Of a DNA stretch of 59,180 nucleotides, positions 20,465 to 30,233 are shown one piece after another. The notes under the pieces are model-generated. The model worked only from the letters and a program-made list of their open reading frames with translations, was not told where the DNA came from and ran no database searches. The DNA is taken from NCBI GenBank assembly GCA_003427395.1, contig BFEA01000550.1, positions 919,757 through 978,936 of the forward strand, in the 5' to 3' direction. The DNA comes from Chara braunii. Its lineage: Eukaryota > Streptophyta > Charophyceae > Charales > Characeae. Both the position numbers and the translations under genes were made by a program. Each line of letters starts with the position of its first letter. The first letter of the stretch is position 1.

Positions 20465-22279
20465 CCGTGTCTTGGGTCTTGTAAAAAAACAACGGATTGT
20501 TATCCACGGAATTGCTGTCGACCGAGAACAAAATGCCCCCAGCGCCTGAGCGCGTGTACGAAGGTCAATAACTCCTTTCGGGCGTTGTCAATCGAGTGCA
20601 CGGAGGACACTTTCTTGCTGAAGTACTCGACCGGGTGCAAGTCCATGCCATTATAGTGCTCGAGGACGAGACCAATGCCATAGCGGGAGGCATGGTCACG
20701 CATCGGTAGTGACGCATGTTGGCAAAAGCGGGTCGTAGATGCGCAACACTTCCGCAGTTAGCAACGCGGCTTTGAGGGCCAAAAAGGAAGCCCGCGCATT
20801 GTCGTTGAGGTTGAATGGTTGGTCCTCGCATTGAAGCTTGGACAAATGGGCGGCGATCTTCGAATATCCCTTGCTGAAGCATTGATAGTAGTCGGCTAAG
20901 CCAAGAAAGGAACGGACATTCGTGACGTTCTTCGACTCCGATGGCTTGAATCTTATCCACTAACGGACTGATGCCCTCCGGTGTGACAAAGGGGCCCAAG
21001 TACTCCCAACTCTTGATGCACGAATTCACACTTGTCGCGCGGTTGGCTTCGTACTTGGCGCGACGGAGCGTATCCAATACATGTCAAAGGTGCTCGAGAT
21101 GGTCCTCCAAGGTCCGGCTATAAACGAAAATGTCGTCCAAGTAGACCAGCACAAACCAGTCCAGCATTGTGCGGAACTCGTTGGTCATCGCCGCTTGAAA
21201 AGTCGTCAGGGCATTGGTGAGGCCAAAAGGCATAACAACCCACTCAAAATGTCCGTACCGCATCTTGAACGCGGATTTGTAGCGATCTTGTGGGCGTATT
21301 GAGATCTGATGATAGCCCGACTTCAAGTCCAACTTTGAGAAAAATTCCACACCGCCCAAACGCTCGAGAAGATCGTCAATGTGAGCAAGAGGTCCCACAG
21401 TCTTGCCAGTTTGTGCGTTGAGCTTTGCGATATTTGATGCACAAGCGAAGATCCTTGTTCTTCTTCCGTACGAAGAGAACTGGCGCACCATTTGGTGAGC
21501 TACTAGGGTGGGTCCAGCCCTTATCCAACAAATCGTAGAGTTGCGCATGGAGGACCGCAAACTCTTCCTCGCTCATGCGATAGATGCATCCTTTCAGCGG
21601 CACGACACCAGCCTCAAGAATGATCTCGTGGGAGATCGGCCGATCTGGCACCACACCGGTAGGTGACTCGAAAATGTCGCCGAACTTATCGAGCAACCGC
21701 ACCACATCGGGGTCCGAAGACAAGTCCGTAGGTGAAGATTCGGCCGCCGCGACGGTCCGAAGAAAACATAGGCCTATCTCATCCGTCTGCTCGTAAGCGC
21801 AAGTGGCCCAAAAAGACTTGGCCGTCACAACTTGGCACCGGATCGAAGGGTGCGGAAGAGGGATAGTACACGGCACCTCAGCGCCAAAGGCATCGCGAAC
21901 GGTAAGCGTTCGCTAATGGAGGTGGACCATGTGGTCCGCACTGGCAAGCCAAGGCATCCCCAAAATGATGTCGAAGTCTGTATCCAAGACGTCAAATGTC
22001 ACCGGTTCGCATGCATGAGGTGCCAAATAAACCGACACGGCTTCGATGCAATGGTCGAGGAGTCGTTGTGTCCGTTCGTCCGTCTGCCAACTTGATCGCC
22101 GTCGGGTTTGGCTTCCTTCGAACTTGTGCGTCAAGGCAGGCCCTTCGGATAAAGGACTGCCTTATGAAATTGTGAGTCACGCCGCTATCCAGCAAAGCGC
22201 TGCAGAGCGTTTGCCTAACTGAAGGCGTGAGAAACATATGACAGGTGGGAGGAAGAAGGGATTGGGTGGGTGGGAACAC
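20465..22279 (-). pseudogene. A1 protease, RT and RNase H start
   Basis: Minus strand, from high to low coordinates. Protease: ALLDSGVTHNFI near 22,190, with FDVLDTDFDIILGMPWL downstream. RT: LLDKGWTHPSSSPNGAPVLF, FFSKLDLKSGYHQISI, MPFGLTNALTTFQAAMTNEF, and the intact catalytic box VLVYLDDIFVYSRTL near 21,130. RNase H: ASRYGIGLVLEHYNGMD near 20,670. The chain crosses several frames, so no full product is made. The equivalent A2 region is at 43,300-44,621. Gag is absent: protease sequence runs almost directly into the leader at 22,280. Confidence 0.88.
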
Positions 22280-23148
22280 TGATCACCTAAATAAGGAGCC
22301 ACTGATCAAATTGAAAAGGTTTAACTTTGCTGAAATACGAATAATTTCAAAAAAAAATAAATTCAAAATTGCAAGTTCGGCAAGCATCCTAATCCCCATA
22401 AAAAAAATCCGAAAATGAATAAAAATTTCAAATTTCAAACTGCACCCAATTTAATGACAGTAAAGAATAATTTGAAACTGCAAAAATAAAAAAATATTTG
22501 CAAGTCCCGTTAATTCCGAATTAAAAAAATTATAATCCGGATCAATTCCGAATGAGAATATGCACAAAAAGTTGCAATTTTGGGGAATAAAATCCCAAAA
22601 CTTAACTGCTAGGAGAGATTTTCCCAAAAAAATAAAATTTAAAAATCTTGAAATAACAGGAATTTTTTTTTTTCGAAATTCAAAAATAAAGAATTTTGAA
22701 ATTCCCACCATGTGCGATTTGAAAATAAGAAAACTGTTCAAAAACGAATCAGCGTAAAAAGATGGTAAAAAAAATATTTGAAATAAAGTAACCAGAAAAT
22801 TTAAAATTTCTGAAAGAGAAAACTCGAATTTCAGCTACCAATTAATGCGCGATTGTTCCCCCCAAAAAAACAAAAGGGAAACAGCGCAAAAATTCCGAAA
22901 CATGAAAATGTTGAAATAACGAAGCAATGGAAGATTCAAATTTCTCAATAATAAAGAGGATCGAATATTCCTGCTACTTAATTAATTATTAATGTGCATT
23001 TTAGTATTTCCGAAATTATACGCAAACAAATTTGCGCAAAAAATATTCCGAACATGATTTTTTTTTCCAGATTTAGGTTAACATCGCAAATGGGGGTTGA
23101 CTAGGACATCCTCATCAATCAATCGATTGATCGATCGATCAATCAATC
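22280..23148 (-). other. A1 AT-rich untranslated leader
   Basis: Begins with AATAAGGAGCCACTGATCAA, which is shared with A2 at 54,690 (AAGGAGCCACTAATCAA). It consists of A- and T-rich DNA with many GAAATTC/GAATTTC-like words, then an (AATC)n run at 23,112-23,148. In A2 the same order leads to the primer site. Here D1 is inserted in the AATC run, and the leader continues at 30,085. Confidence 0.8.
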
Positions 23149-24333
23149 TATAATGAACCCAGTCTGGTAGATACTCATAAGTCGTCAAACATCAGTAGTC
23201 TCATTATTTGGATCAAAGTCTCCAAATCGTGAAGTGATGTATCAAACAGCATCTCATTACCATCACAAGAAGAGAGTGGAGGGGGAACTGACAAAGGAGA
23301 AGATGAAAGATCACACAAAAATCCCCTCTGACCCCTCTCCTTCTTCGGGCTTCTTCCCTCTCCACGTCAACAATGGTAATAAGTTTATTCCTGATCACAC
23401 ACAATAGTGCCACGTGGCACTTTTATCTCATGAAGACCATAGCAAATTCCCATGACGACGTCAACCTCAGGTGAGTACCCGACCTCCTTTCATCCACAGA
23501 TCCCGATCTTCCTTCTCCTCACAACCAGTCACCTCATGTAGACAGTGTGGACAATGCCACGTCAACAGTCGAAACAGGTGGCATATGCCACATCAGCAAT
23601 GGAGACCAGTGGTAGCACCACATCACCATAAGTCCAGAGGTAGCGCCACGTCAACATGCAATGTATTCCAGAGGTAGCGCCACATCAACATGCAATGTAG
23701 ACCAGAGGTAGCGCCACAACAGCGTGCAATCTAGACCAAAGGTAGCACCACATCAGCATGCAATGTAGACCAAAGGTAGCGCCACATCAGCATGCAATGT
23801 AGACCAGAGGTAGCGCCACATCAACAAGCCTGGCGCACAATGCAGAAAGCGCCAGAATGCTGCCTCCACCTCGTGTCGGCATCCACATCGCCAATGCACA
23901 ACCAGCGTCTAGCCAGCGTCAAGCCAACATAATGCCAGCGTCTAGTCAAAGTCGAGCCAGCGTCAAAACAACATAGCAAGACGGAATGCTTGACTCACTC
24001 GAGGCCAGCCTTATGTAGCATTTGTCAATGTTGTCTGGCCTCGGGTGCTTTCCCACATAGTCGTCCAAATCGACTCACAGTTGAGGGCCTGGATTGTGCA
24101 GTTGCAGACTTCTCCTTTGAACCTGATGTTGTCTGGGTACCTGCATACAAACAAGTGTGTTGGGTTCACGACTTTGACTGTTGGGGTCACGACAGTTGAC
24201 CAACTGTCACACGTCCAAGCCCCGAGTCTTTGTTTGGGGTCCTTTTTGCCCCCGTTTCAGCCTAACCTCTGCGCTCCTGTCCTTATTTGAAGAATGAGGG
24301 CGGCCGAGTTGGCCTAGTTTTCGAGTTCCATCA
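23149..24333 (-). repeat. D1 3' LTR with 34-bp minisatellite
   Basis: Matches 28,943-30,084 over its length (ATGAACCCA, AGTCGTCAAACAT, GAAGAGAGTGGAGGGGGAAC, TTTGTTTGGGGTCC). It contains about six tandem copies of a 34-bp unit, with core AGAGGTAGCGCCACATCA, between 23,620 and 23,825. It has about 45 bases near 24,255-24,300 that the 5' LTR lacks. Confidence 0.88.
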
Positions 24334-24400
24334 CAAAAAAATGGCATGCGTTATTGCATACCTGCCGGCCTAGTTTTCGAGTTCCATCGCAGAAAATACA

Positions 24401-24892
24401 TCAATTCTCACTTAAACCACGTTCATATGCAACAACAATGTCAGGAGCAGTGGGTAGGAGTTCTTTCCTACTAAACCATCTAGCTTCAGATGGAGGTTGG
24501 GACTTGAACTTTACCTTGTACTGCTTCTGACGTCGTCCTCTGCCACCTGTAGAAAAATAGCCATGTTCCATTGTCCTTTCAACTTCATAGCCTCCATTCA
24601 CAGAGGGTGGAAATGAAGATGGTCTATTCGGAAAGTTATCACTTTCTACGTAGGGTAGAAGTTTAAACGCATGAAAGACAGTGTATGTCCTTAGGTGTGG
24701 AGGTACATCTATACGATAGGAAGGTCCATCTTCACCTCCAATTACTTTGAGAACTTCCCAGGGTCCGTAGTAGACAGGTAGCAATTTCTGAGACACATTT
24801 TCTTCTAAGGAAAACTCTTTAGACTTAACCCAAACAAAGTCCTCTTCTTGGAACTGTGAAGGACAACGATGTTTATTAGCTTGTTCGATCAT
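24401..24892 (-). pseudogene. D1 integrase C-terminal domain
   Basis: An open frame of 163 codons: EEDFVWVKSKEFSLEENVSQ, then LLPVYYGPWEVLKVIGGEDG (GPY/F-type module), VPPHLRTYTVFHAFKLLPYV, and an end of AYERGLSEN before TGA. This is the last part of the pol polyprotein. A stop separates it from the integrase core. Confidence 0.85.
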
Positions 24893-24907
24893 TTGCAGTT
24901 GGGATTT

Positions 24908-25542
24908 CTATATGTTTTCCTTCACCTTCTTAATGTCTTCTTCGTACAAAACTACGAATTCACGCGTACCTGGGGGTAACCTTTGAATCTGGTCCCTAGT
25001 TAGTGGATCAATGGGACGCTTAGGCTTCCATCCTTTATGCAGTGCATTAGGCATTCTACCTGTGACAGTACGTATACAGTTATTATAAGCACTAACAATT
25101 TTAGGTAAGTTCTCATCCCAATCAATCTGGTCGGGACAGACATACATTCGCAAAAGTTGTTGGCAGAGACGATTCATTTGCTCAGTTTGGCCCTTCGTTT
25201 CATGATGTCGGCCTGACAACATGGTCAACCTGGTCCCATAAACTTCCATCAACTCTGCCATTGTAGACTGGTGAACCGAACATCTTTGTCGGATATGATG
25301 GTTGTTCGTTGGCAGAGGCAATCCATTTGCTTAGTTTGACCATTCGTTTCAGGATGTCAACCTGACGACATGGTTAACCTGGTCCCATAGATTTCCATTA
25401 ACTTATGCCATTGTAGTTTGGTGAACCGAATATCTCTGTCGGATACGATGGTTTTGGGAAATCCATACCAAGAGACCCATCGCATTTGAAACTTTTGAAT
25501 GATTAGTTCGGTTCTAGGTCCAACAGGCAAAGGAACGAACAT
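24908..25542 (-). pseudogene. D1 integrase core with internal duplication
   Basis: Contains VSDRDIRF (catalytic Asp) and HHETKGQTEQMN (catalytic Glu), then PGTREFVVLYEEDIKKVKEN. The segment at about 25,190-25,300 is repeated at about 25,315-25,455: MEVYGTRLTM/MEIYGTRLTM occurs twice. This breaks the frame between the two catalytic residues. Confidence 0.85.
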
Positions 25543-26420
25543 AGCATACTATCGACGATGACCATTACCTGACTGTTGCCGTTTTCACTCTTAGTGAGAC
25601 TCATAAAGTCAATTGAAATAGACTCACCTGACTCACTTGGAATTGGCAGCGATTTCAATAGTCCCATCGGATTCTCATATGAGGGTTTGTTCCTCTGACA
25701 TACAGGACAAGTCCGCACATACGTTAGTACATCGTCCTTCATTCCTTTCCATTCAAAACGTTCACGTACATCGACATACGTCTTCTTAAAATGAAAGTGA
25801 CCTTCTGCATCATGGCATTCCCCAATGATTAGACTCTTGATTGATTCTAGGTGAGGAACACACAATCTTTCTTCGGATTTATCCAGCAAGAAGAGTAAGT
25901 CACCAGTCATTCGATATTCCGAAAACATCTCAGAAGTCTTTCGTAGAGCCTCAATGATAGGACTCCAAATAGGATCACTCCCATAACCCTGATGGACTAG
26001 TTCTTTCAGTTCATTTCCGATATCGAGACAGGAGACAATGGTTTCAAAGAAATCTGCACGCCTAGACAAAGCATGCGCAACCACGTTAGACTTACCTTTG
26101 ATGGTTTTCGCCTCAAAGTCAAATGTGTCAAGGAAAGCGGACCACCTTACCAACTTGTCGGAGAGCTTAGGCTGAGTCTTGATCCACTTTAACGTAGAGT
26201 GATAAGAGTAGGCAGTGAAATGTCTCCCTAACAAGTAGTGCTTCCACGTATCTAGTGCAGCAACTAAGGCATACAATTTTTTTTCATAGGTGGAATTGAC
26301 CACTTTCTCCAACAGAAGTCTTCTAGACATAAACTCGATAGGTCTATAAACCTTACAGTCGTCCTGCTGTAGCACAACCCCAATCGTTAGTCGTAACAAT
26401 GAAAGGAAGAAAAGGGTCAA
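25503..26420 (-). CDS. D1 RNase H, zinc-binding domain and integrase start
   Basis: The longest intact stretch of D1, 305 codons. RNase H: TIGVVLQQDDCKVYRP, YEKKLYALVAALDTW, FDFEAKTIKGKSNVV, ALSRR. The canonical catalytic Asp of TDAS near the start is lost, and DHST is replaced by YHST, so activity is doubtful. The zinc-binding domain has HDAEGHFHF and CPVCQRNK (HHCC). The integrase core begins SIDFMSL with the first catalytic Asp. The frame then stops and integrase continues in another frame. Confidence 0.85.
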   Translation of the reverse strand: MTLFFLSLLRLTIGVVLQQDDCKVYRPIEFMSRRLLLEKVVNSTYEKKLYALVAALDTWKHYLLGRHFTAYSYHSTLKWIKTQPKLSDKLVRWSAFLDTFDFEAKTIKGKSNVVAHALSRRADFFETIVSCLDIGNELKELVHQGYGSDPIWSPIIEALRKTSEMFSEYRMTGDLLFLLDKSEERLCVPHLESIKSLIIGECHDAEGHFHFKKTYVDVRERFEWKGMKDDVLTYVRTCPVCQRNKPSYENPMGLLKSLPIPSESGESISIDFMSLTKSENGNSQVMVIVDSMLCSFLCLLDLEPN

Positions 26421-26799
26421 GAATCTTTAGGACAGGGTAGTGAGTCAGGGCAATTTTCTAAACGATGACTCACATTTTTTGTCCTACAACCAAGACTTTT
26501 CCTATTTCAGTAATCTTCTCATAGGAGCAGCTATCAAGGAGAAGTTTCTGACGAACTTCCTATAGTAGCTAGCAATTTCTAGGAAAGATCTTAGTTCAGT
26601 TATAGTGTTAGGTTGTGGTCAATCTCTAATTGCTGTAATTTTTTTTTCTTCAGGGCTTAGTCCTTCCTCGTTTACTATATGGCCTAAGTACAAGACTTCA
26701 GGCTTAGCAAACTCAGACTTCTTCGGGTTGTCTTACTGTACACTGGATATCGTCGAGATAGACTACTAAATTGATCGAGCCATTGTCGGAACAACTCGT
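26421..26799 (-). pseudogene. D1 RT remnant
   Basis: Includes the catalytic box VVYLDDIQ near 26,745 and shifted fragments of the RT thumb and connection. Everything upstream of the palm (fingers, protease) is missing, so gag and RT are fused by deletion at about 26,800. Confidence 0.75.
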
Positions 26800-28288
26800 T
26801 CATTGACCTTTGGAAGGTCGCAGGCGCATTGGCCCTGACTTTACTACTGAAGCGTACGTACCTTTGACCTGTGCAATCATCTGCTCCCGCTGGAGAGCAA
26901 GATCACGAAACTGCCGATGGTTGTATTTCCCAGACTTGGTTGTCGCCACGAGCTGTCCACGAATGGGCTTGGGCAAGGCACGTGAGTAGATATACAATAC
27001 CTGGTTATCTTGCAGGTTCAATCCAGGTATTGCAAAAGACGATCAACCTCACACAAGACAATGCATCCACTGAAGTCCAACGCTTGTGCCCGATTGTGAC
27101 GAGTTCGTCAAAAGCCTTATCGACCTTGTCGAGAAATCTCTCCTCAATCTTTTGGAGAAATTGTCTCAACGTCAAGGTCTTAGCCCACTCACCTATATCT
27201 TTGAAACCAACGACACTGGCCTCAGACAATACCCACTCCTTAGCAACTCCCCCCAGACACGATGTGGAGAAAGCTACCTGACTCTCAGGCTCTACCGGAG
27301 CGGTGCTACAGTAAAGTCTGGATTTCAGCGATCCACAACAACAGATTCTCGTCTTTTTTGCTATTGTATGTAACTGACAGTTTCATCTTCACCTTTTCTT
27401 TCTTCTTTGGTTTTTCCGCTTCTTTCACCGACTCTTCCTTTTTGGCGGGTTCTTCTTTCTTCTCGGCCGGTTCCTCGGATTCTTTCTTCAAGGGTCCGGG
27501 TTTTTCTGGTGTCACCCTTCGCATTGCATCTTTCATGAGTTTCTCTTAGGGTGGTTTCCTGTCTGCTTCCCCCTTCATCTCGTCCTAAAAACTCACCTTG
27601 TCCTTACCTTTCATCATTCTCATCAAAATAAGCCATGATAGATTGCAATACAGATGCCAGATCAGTCTCAGTTTCCTCAAGGTGAAACCGTTCCCTCATT
27701 TCCTCCAACATTTTCTCTTGTTGTTCTCTCTCTTTTTTCCTTTTTCGGAACTCTTCAATCTTTCTTCTCTCTTCCCTTAAGGTATTTTCCAATTGTCTGC
27801 CATTCTCCTCCATTAGTTCCATAGACAGTTGTGGTTCCACTTTCTTTTCTTCTTTCTTCTCTTCTTCCTTTCCTTTTTTGGTCCATTCTTGCCAACTGCT
27901 CGGCGACAAACCGATCAAGAGCATTACGCCCTTGTTTGACGAGTTCCTCGACTTACTTTCCGGTTTCCATCATCTCGACGGCAGTCTCAGCGGCATCCAG
28001 TTCACCCTCTACAACTCGCAGGTTGAACCGTCCGTTGGCATGTTGTTCAACTGCTGGACCGGCACCGTATATCTCACCAAGCAATTGTATGAAAACATTA
28101 AAGAGGCCCTTTAAAGTTTGCCTTCTTGCTTCAATTTGACCACAAGTTTTCAATTCTCCCCCTTCGGCATCCGCATAGACTATGAGAGGGATCGGGAAGA
28201 AGAGAAGTGGAATGAACCGAGTCAGGATGGAGGCACGCAGACATTTCCAGAGAGAGTTCATTTTCCTAAACGTGTAGATGCCGCACAA
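26800..28288 (-). pseudogene. gag: D1 gag, frameshifted
   Basis: Pieces in order on the minus strand: 28,288-27,953, with hydrophobic segment RFIPLLFFPIPLIVYADA; a charged coiled-coil (EERRKIEEFRKRKKEREQQ) around 27,700; a Lys/Glu/Pro-rich linker (PAEKKEEPAKKEESVK); a capsid-like core with LLLWIAEIQTLL and KEWVLSEA; and a C-terminal part ending MRLRPSKGQ. The capsid pattern (tryptophan spacing, then FLQKIEERFLDKVDKAFDEL) suits Ty3-type gag. The hydrophobic N-terminus is unusual, and could be real or from a shifted frame. Confidence 0.7.
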
Positions 28289-28926
28289 TAAATAAAATCA
28301 AAAGACAAAAATAAATTCCACAACACACGCAACTTCTACGACAAGAATAATCAACAAAAGAAACGAGTTCTCAATCAATTTCTCTATCCTAACTTTGTTG
28401 TCTTTTTTCTTTGTGACGACCTCCTACAGTTTCAGGTACCGTAGCCATGGCAAGTGAGCAACCATAGACAATCAATAGGTAAGTAGAGAGCCAACACATC
28501 CACACAATCAATGGTTAGCATCTTCTCTACCATCTGCAGAAGCAATGCAATCATCAACAACAAGTGTACACTCACACCCTCAACAGTCTGTGTGCATGCC
28601 GCGTGTCACCCCCGGCATGCCAACGCAGCAGTACTGCCACGTCAGCATCAAGGACCGGGACGGTCTACAAGGAGGGATGCCACATGGTACCAGCGCCACA
28701 TCAGCCTGCTGCCAACGAAACTCTCACCGGTGTAAGTCTTCAATGCAGCCACGTCATCATCTTCAAGGGACAGCTACTCGCACGTGCAATACTACAATGT
28801 ATAGTCCTGCGGTATTTACCACGCGCGTTAATAAACGCGTTTCGTTTTTGCACATGCGGCACTTCCGACTTACCTGGGTGCCACGTCAGCACTTGACAGC
28901 AGACAACGGAATGCGATGAAGAAGTT
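28289..28926 (-). other. D1 untranslated leader
   Basis: Between the gag start and the primer site. No gene recognised. It contains three scattered CCACGTCA motifs similar to those in the D1 LTR. Confidence 0.5.
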
Positions 28927-28941
28927 GGCTCCGATACCAAA
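28927..28941 (-). promoter_or_regulatory. D1 primer binding site
   Basis: Minus strand TTTGGTATCGGAGCC, two bases inside the 5' LTR. It matches the complement of plant initiator tRNA-Met (TGGTATCAGAGCC) with one change. Confidence 0.88.
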
Positions 28942-28942
28942 T

Positions 28943-30084
28943 TGTAATGAACCCAATCTGACAGATACTCAGAAGTCGTCAAACATTAGTAGTCTCATTA
29001 TCTGCATCAAAGTCTCCAAATCGTGAAGTGATATCTCAAACAGTATCTCATTACCATCAGAAGAAGAGAGTGGAGGGGGAACAGACAAAGGAGAAGATGA
29101 AAGATCTCACAGTAATCCCTTCTGACCCCTCTCCTTCTCCGGGCTTCTTCCCTCTCCACATCAACAATGATAATAAGTTTATTCCTGATCACACACAATA
29201 GTGTCACGTGGCACTTTATCTCGTGAAGACCATGAAGACATAGCAGATTCCCGTGACGACGTCAACCTCAGGTGAGTACCCGACCTCCTTTCATCCACAG
29301 ATCTCGACCAGTCACCTCATGTATGCCACGTCAACAGTTGAAACAGGTGGCATATGCCACATCAGCAATGGAGACTAGTGGTAGCACCACATCAGCATGA
29401 GTCCAGAGGTAGCGCTACGTCAACATGCAATGTACACCAGAGGTAGCGCCACATTAGCATGCCATGTAAACCAAAGGTAGCGCCACATCAGCATGCAATG
29501 TAAACCAAAGGCAGCGCCACATCAACATGCAATGTAGACCGGAGGTAGCGCCACATCAACATGCAATGTAGACCAGAGGTAGCGCCACATCAGCATGCCA
29601 CCTCAGCAAGCCTGGCACACAATGCAGAAAGCGCCAGCATGCTGCCTCCACCTCGTGCCGCCGTCTGCATCGCCAATGCACAGCCAGCGTCTAGCAAGCG
29701 TCGAGCCAGCATAATGCCAACGTCTAGTCAAAGTCGAGCCTGCGTCAAAACACCATAGCAAGATTGAATGCTTGACTCACTCGAGGCCAGCCTTAAGTAG
29801 CATTTGTCGGGGTTGTCTGGCCTCGGGTGCTTTCCCACACAGTCGTCCAGATTGAGGGCTCGGATTGTGCAGTTGCAGACTTCTCCCTTGGACCTGATGT
29901 TGTTTGGGTACCTGCATACAAACAAGTGTGTGTGCTTGACCAGTGGCCTGATCTAGGTACCTTTGGAGTTTGATTGTTGGGGTCATGATAGTTGACTTGT
30001 CACACATCCAAGCCCTGAGTCTTTGTTTGGGGTCCTTTTTGCCCCGTTTCGGCCGAGTTGGCCCTCAGTCTTTCCACGAGATCA
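28943..30084 (-). repeat. D1 5' LTR (1,142 bp)
   Basis: Starts TGTAATGAACCC and ends GAGATCA in + orientation. The 34-bp minisatellite has about seven copies (29,390-29,600), compared with about six in the 3' LTR. The last about 20 bases differ from the 3' LTR. Confidence 0.85.
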
Positions 30085-30218
30085 ATCAATCAATCAATCG
30101 ATCCATCCATCCATCCATCCATCCATCCATCCATCAATCAATCAATCAATCAATGATCGATTGATCAATCCTCCCCCGTCACGCGTAAGGTAACGTTCAA
30201 ATCCTGATTCATGCGCGG
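30085..30218 (-). other. A1 leader remainder with (AATC)n/(CATC)n
   Basis: Continuation of the microsatellite split by D1, then a short unique sequence ending at the A1 primer site. A2 has the same arrangement at 55,345-55,547. Confidence 0.8.
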
Positions 30219-30233
30219 GGCTCCGATACCAAC
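30219..30233 (-). promoter_or_regulatory. A1 primer binding site
   Basis: Minus strand GTTGGTATCGGAGCC, immediately next to the 5' LTR end TGTTACA. Complementary to initiator tRNA-Met with one change. Confidence 0.9.

Larger units (their letters stand above)
23149..30084 (-). mobile_element. Ty3/gypsy retrotransposon D1, complete but inactive
   Basis: Both LTRs are present (23,149-24,333 and 28,943-30,084), with a tRNA-Met-type primer site at 28,927-28,941. Gag, RT remnant, RNase H, zinc-binding domain, integrase and integrase tail lie between them on the minus strand. It is inserted in the (AATC)n leader of A1, so the duplicated target bases cannot be separated from the microsatellite. Protease and the first half of RT are deleted (gag runs into the RT palm near 26,800), and frames are broken. 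Confidence 0.88.

Noticed and set aside
23620-23825. CRISPR-like regularly spaced repeats
   Set aside because: Contiguous 34-bp tandem repeats inside an LTR, without unique spacers, in a eukaryotic genome.
27953-28288. Secreted or membrane protein with signal peptide
   Set aside because: The hydrophobic stretch lies at the start of D1 gag in a frameshifted element. Context makes an independent gene unlikely.
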